NCBI GenBank assembly: GCA_026686845.1
Contig: JAIVEN010000037.1
Location: forward strand, 1,488,001 to 1,552,000
Direction: 5' to 3'
Source: Adenanthera pavonina
Taxonomy: Eukaryota > Streptophyta > Magnoliopsida > Fabales > Fabaceae
DNA length: 64,000 nucleotides
Shown: piece after piece, positions 59,380 through 64,000 of the stretch
Numbering within the stretch: position 1 is the stretch's first letter
Layout: every line of letters starts with the position of its first letter
Notes under the pieces: generated by a model
Seen by the model: the letters and a program-made list of their open reading frames with translations, nothing else
The model's database searches: none
Told to the model about the DNA's origin: nothing
Position numbers and translations under genes: made by a program

Positions 59380-59690
59380 TAATTAAGTTATTTTTAGTGA
59401 CAAAAAATTATGTCGCTAATTCGTCATAGAATTAGAATAACATTAAGCCAGCAATTCCATCACTAATTCATGTAGTGGCCGAATTTGACATCACAAATTA
59501 GCAATGCAATGTAAAATTCCATTGCTAACAAATTAGTCATAGCAATATTAACGATGGAATGAATTTGTCACTAATTCCTTCACTATTCCATCACTAAATC
59601 ATTAGTGATAGTCTTATCTTATCCACATTTATTGATGAAAATTTTCATCGCTAATCTGAAGGTTTTTTATAGTTTAAGAATATAGAGTAG
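59380..59690. repeat. Cluster of short inverted repeats (ATTAGTGA/TCACTAAT)
   Basis: Many short copies of TCACTAAT, ATTAGTGA, GCTAATT and ATTCCATCAC in both orientations, resembling subterminal arms of a DNA transposon. A CATGTAGTG at 59468-59476 could be a CACTA 3' terminus, but no partner was found. Confidence 0.5.
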
Positions 59691-60185
59691 ACAAGTATTT
59701 TTCATTATTTTAAGCGTCAGCCTATAACTGAATACTAATCCCTTCAAAATATAAAAATCATCAAAATGCACTTTAGTTTTTTCAATAAAATCTTTTTTAT
59801 ACCCATAAACAGCATTTTAAAGTGTTGCAGAAACCGCAATAGTTTATGTGAATTTAAATACATATATATGGTTGATTTCAACTGAAACAGTAATGAGATG
59901 GTGGATGCATGCTTTGAATCAGTCGCTTTCACTTTTTGTGTCATTTGAACCCCTCTCCAAGACAAGAACAAAAAAAGAAGACGACAAAATTGATAATAGT
60001 GGGGAAGATAGGAATCGCAGTGTGGTTCCCATATCACGTTGGAGTTTTAATTCCAACCAAACAGAAATTAATGATAGTGTCCATTATGAGCTTGTAGTGG
60101 GCCTCATCTTCTTCCTTCTCAGTTATCACCATAATTTGTCGACACCCATAACCTCCGAATCCCATGCCCATTTTCAAATTTGATA

Positions 60186-60187
<2 letters not shown>

Positions 60188-60225
<38 letters not shown>
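60188..60225. repeat. (AC)n microsatellite
   Basis: About 19 uninterrupted AC units, followed by C. Confidence 0.98.
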
Positions 60226-60226
<1 letters not shown>

Positions 60227-61104
60227 AAACTCTTTCTTTTCTTTCTTGGATTTTTTTTCAAATACTATTCAGTTTCAAAGTGATAGGAAATTAAGCTCAT
60301 ACATACATACCAACGCCTTTTGGTCCGAGCAGTGAAAAGTTATTGGATTTGGGTGTACCATTGGGAGAGCCTTATGTTGCTTAATAATTTCATCCAACTT
60401 GACTCAACTTAATCAAAACCTAATTTGACTTTAAGAAATAAGAAAAAAAATTCCCCAATATTTATTTGCATAATATAATATTCCATCCATCAATCATTCC
60501 ATCGTTGGGTAATGCTAAATTGTGAGTGCCCCACTTACTTGAATTGAAGCAAAGAGCATGCATGAATGTGGTTTTAAGTTATAAGAATGAATGGGTAATG
60601 GAGACAAGAAGGAATTATAAGACCACTTTTTAGACAAATTAAAGTGGCCCACACATAATGAAGAAATGAAAGAAAGGAAAAAGAGGCACAATGATTTTAG
60701 GGAAGATATCGATGGAGGGAGAGGAGCGAGTTGGGTTTGCGACCACAATCTCCAAATCACAATATTGAAGAAGCTAGCCGTAGTTTATTATAATAAATAA
60801 ATATAATGGGATGATGACTACGCCTAACCCCTACTTGTATTCTATATATATACTCGCTCTATCTTCTATTTGTATTAGCTCATGAATTAGTGGGAGAAGA
60901 AGATAATAATGGATGGATGATGTTTACAGTTGATCTCACACGGCGCGAACCAATCGATCAGTGTAAAGTCTAAAGGGGAAATTAAAAAAGAAAGATGGTT
61001 TTGGGAAACGAACGGTGCTGGTGGTGTTAGTTTGATCTATGTGGCTAGCTAGTGGGCGGGGGGTGTTTGGTTAATTAATTAATTAATTAAAAAATGAGGT
61101 GCTT

Positions 61105-61106
<2 letters not shown>

Positions 61107-61136
<30 letters not shown>
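61107..61136. repeat. (GT)n microsatellite
   Basis: 15 GT units. Confidence 0.98.
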
Positions 61137-61138
<2 letters not shown>

Positions 61139-62044
61139 CTCTAGCCATGCATAATCGTGCATTCCATCATCCTCGTAAATTATATAAGGAGAGCCATGGA
61201 TGGATATGGTTGGAATAATGAATGTGATTGAAATTCCCAGAAATTGAAAGCAGACAATATATGATGTCATATATACCCCTAGCTAGGTAGCTAGCAACGT
61301 ACTCCCTCCGTTATGCTATATAATGCACTATTCTGAGAAATTCATGTTTCAAAATATAGTGTATTGCGCAGATTACATTGTGTTTTTTTTATTGCATTTC
61401 CAGTATTGCCCCTAATAAATAAACTTATATATTATACGGCTATCAATGCATTTAATGAAAAATCTTTAATAGTTTGGTCAAATCATAAATGAATGAAGGA
61501 TAATTTCTCCAAAAACTTCATTTTTCACAGTTATCAATGATTCATGGGAATTCAGAAAAAAGAATAAAGGAGAGAATGGATGCAATTTATTAACGTAGGA
61601 AATATTATTAAATAAGGATAATTTGAAAAATAATGAAAAAAAATTTTGATTACTAATCATTATCTTGGTACGTGTGTGGTAGTTAAAAGTACATTATTAG
61701 CTTTTGTTTGTTTAAAAACAAGTAAGCAAGTGTAGGGAGGTATCATAAATGAGTCAGTCGGAGAAGGCCATTATATGAAGTTGGAAAGTTAAAGCAGAAT
61801 GATGAGAGAGGGACAGAAAAAGTTAAAAAAAAAACATGGACGGACGGACGGACAGCAGCAGCGGCAAGCTTGGATTGGATTTTGCATTATCCCTAAGTAA
61901 TGCATATATATGCTATTATTGGAGTGGAGTGCTAAAAGATGACCTGAGATGATATTATTATTTATCATTCAAATTCAAATGGAGGTGGATGTATCAATTC
62001 CACGTTACTTTCATCACTTGTTTATTTTATCTTATTGTCAACTC

Positions 62045-62075
<31 letters not shown>

Positions 62076-64000
62076 TATGTATGGTCAAATAAATTGTTGA
62101 GGTTTTGAGTCATTATTAAATAGAAGGACATCATTACAGATGATGATGATGATGAATATAGAAAGTAGTGTGCATTTGTTTTAGAGAAGACACTTTTTTT
62201 CAAAAAAAAAAAAAAGATGCAAGTTTATTTTTTGGATTGATTGCATGTATTTATGAATGGGAAAAATAGAAAATTATTTTGTGAGGAACAGAGGTGTGAG
62301 GTGTGAAGATGAAGATAGAGGAATTTAAGAAAGGGTGGTAAAATAGGAGGGAGGAATGGTTTGGGGGTGGCTTTTTACTTTTTAGACTTTTATTATTTAT
62401 GTTATGGGGAGGGGAGGGAGAGTGGGGTCCAGGTCATGCAATGAAATGAAATGGAGGGGGTAATAATAGGACAAAAGGAAAAGCGACAAAAAAAACAAAT
62501 GTACTATGATACTGTATAAAAAGGGGAATTAAATTAGTATTATTATTATATTAGTTAGCTAGTAACTTAGTATACAGATGGGAATGCGGTGAGTGCCGGG
62601 CCGGTGCCTTCCCCTCTCTCTGGGGCACGGAACTTTCGAGGTGGGGGTCCACCCGACACCCCCTTTTTATTTTCACATTTCATATTCATTCATTCATTCA
62701 TTCTTGGTTTGCCTCCTTTCCTTTCTTCGGTCCCCATTGCTCAAAACGTGGGCCCATCCCCCCGCCCACCTCTTTTTCAGTTTCACTCCAATTTTGGAAT
62801 ATCAACTTCACCTCCTTTTTCCCCCCCACTCCATTAACGTACATCAATAAATAAATCCCATCCAAATCAATTAAATCATATCCAAAAAAAATATATCCTT
62901 TTTACTCTTTTCTTTTTTACAGTTAATATAAACAAATTTTAAGTTCCGAAACGCACACAAACTTTTGTCCAAAAATAAAAAAAAGTAATTTATAAAATAT
63001 CAGTAAAATTTAACAATCATATCATATGTGTGTAGTGTTAGGTAGATGGAAGTTTGGATGAAGAAGCATTTTGACATTTTCTTAATTTTGTCTTTTTAAA
63101 TCGTTGAAAAACAAATAATGAATATATATATATATATATTAAATTAAAATAGAGAGTGGCGATGGGGACCAAGTGTGGTTGTGGTCGTGGTCATGGGGTG
63201 GGTCGGGGGCAGGTGCGTGGTGTGTACGTGACGTGATGAGGGATTCGAACTACACTATCTTTATGATTATTATTATTTTGGAAAGAGGAAACAAACAGAC
63301 AATGCCTTGGTAGATAAGAAAAAGATAGATTAGATAGAATCATTTTCATTAGTAGGTGATAAACAAGTTTTATTTGATTTATTAATACTTACATTCATGT
63401 ATGTATACTTGCAATGCAAGGTCAAAATGAACCAAAGAAGGACAAAACGCCACATGGGAAGGGAATTGATGTCCCATTCTGTGTGTCCAAATTAAAGGCA
63501 AACCTTTTCTTCACACGTCCCTTTCCTAAAACCACCAATTAATCCATGCTCTGCCCTCTTTTTTCATCTCTCTTAAACCCCTCCCTTGCTCTCTCTCTCA
63601 CACGCACATCATTGCCTTAATATTAATATTTTTAATTTTTAACTATTTATAAATCAATTCTCTCTCATTCATAGAAAAAAAATATATATATATATATATT
63701 TATATTCATACCAAACACTCAATTTCATGTTATGAAATAAGCTTTGAATTTGAATGATTGGAATCAACATCCACGGTGATGATCATGTGATTTAATTAGA
63801 GGCAGACACGAACAATGTTGATGACTTAGGTGCGTGTGTGAAATTAAATTAAATTAAACAGAAAAAGAAAGAGACAAATAAATAATGTGGGAATGATGGT
63901 TAGGCCAAAGAAAGAGAGACAGAGGGAGACGTCTTTGTGAAATTCAATTACTTCCGGGGTCCAACCCCTCTGAGGTATACTCTGCTAAACCATTCAAACT

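Larger units (their letters stand above)
59700..64000. other. Intergenic, probably upstream region of a gene beyond the window
   Basis: No supported gene. Microsatellites: (AC)n at 60188-60225, (GT)n at 61107-61136, AT repeats at 62045-62078, 63124-63140 and 63681-63700. A lone Stowaway-like left end (TACTCCCTCCGTTATG) lies at 61301. A pyrimidine-rich block (62590-62830) gives Pro/Ser-rich open frames in two phases with no family match. TACGTGACGTGA at 63225-63236 is a tandem ACGT core like those bound by bZIP factors; its use is unproven. Confidence 0.5.

Noticed and set aside
61301..61690. A full Stowaway MITE starting TACTCCCTCCGTTATG
   Set aside because: No matching right end was found, so only the left end is noted.
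62589..62850. Pro-rich overlapping open frames
   Set aside because: Two phases of the same pyrimidine-rich block are open; no domain seen and no splice sites chosen.
1..64000. CRISPR arrays, bacterial-type operons, rRNA genes
   Set aside because: None seen; the window is eukaryotic. The palindrome array at 32647-33204 has no regular spacer structure.

Overview
This is plant nuclear DNA, most likely from a eudicot. It is very AT-rich, its genes have short exons and T-rich introns, and it encodes a NAC transcription factor, an 843-residue EF-2 with the plant-type intron directly after the ATG, and a plant-only PORR protein. Nearly everything else is plant transposon sequence. The species cannot be named from the sequence.

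Layout. 1-9.4 kb: a gene-free tandem duplication; copy 1 carries several MITEs that copy 2 lacks, so copy 2 serves as an empty-site reference. 9.8-10.15 kb: a ~185-bp tandem repeat. 12.66-14.54 kb: an intact three-exon NAC gene of the JUB1/ANAC042 type. 15.4-19.65 kb: MITEs, a ~1.07-kb terminal-inverted-repeat element and a 1.3-kb Mutator-like element. 19.8-39.0 kb: one nested transposon complex. Copia element A contains copia element B (TSD TATTA). B's gag gene contains a CACTA element (TSD TTA), which contains a probable solo LTR. B's protease codons contain a second, ~4-kb probable solo LTR. 40.0-43.9 kb: intact EF-2. 46.7-50.3 kb: a tandem EF-2 copy that keeps its introns but is dead (lost splice donor, P-loop Ser to Pro, two nonsense codons). 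51.4-52.5 kb: a PORR gene split by two 1-base frameshifts. 54.8-55.35 kb: a 5'-truncated minus-strand LINE with a 12-bp TSD. 55.4-64 kb: no gene; MITEs, a tRNA-like promoter pair, a degenerate GC-rich minisatellite, microsatellites and AT-rich DNA.

The genes form no operon-like unit. The NAC gene, EF-2 and PORR gene are separate plus-strand units involved in stress transcription, cytosolic translation elongation and (by family) organellar intron splicing. The most informative part is the nested complex: removing each insertion restores the reading frame of the host element, which fixes the order of events. Inside the CACTA element is a decayed ULP1-like (C48) protease whose catalytic Cys codon is now a stop.
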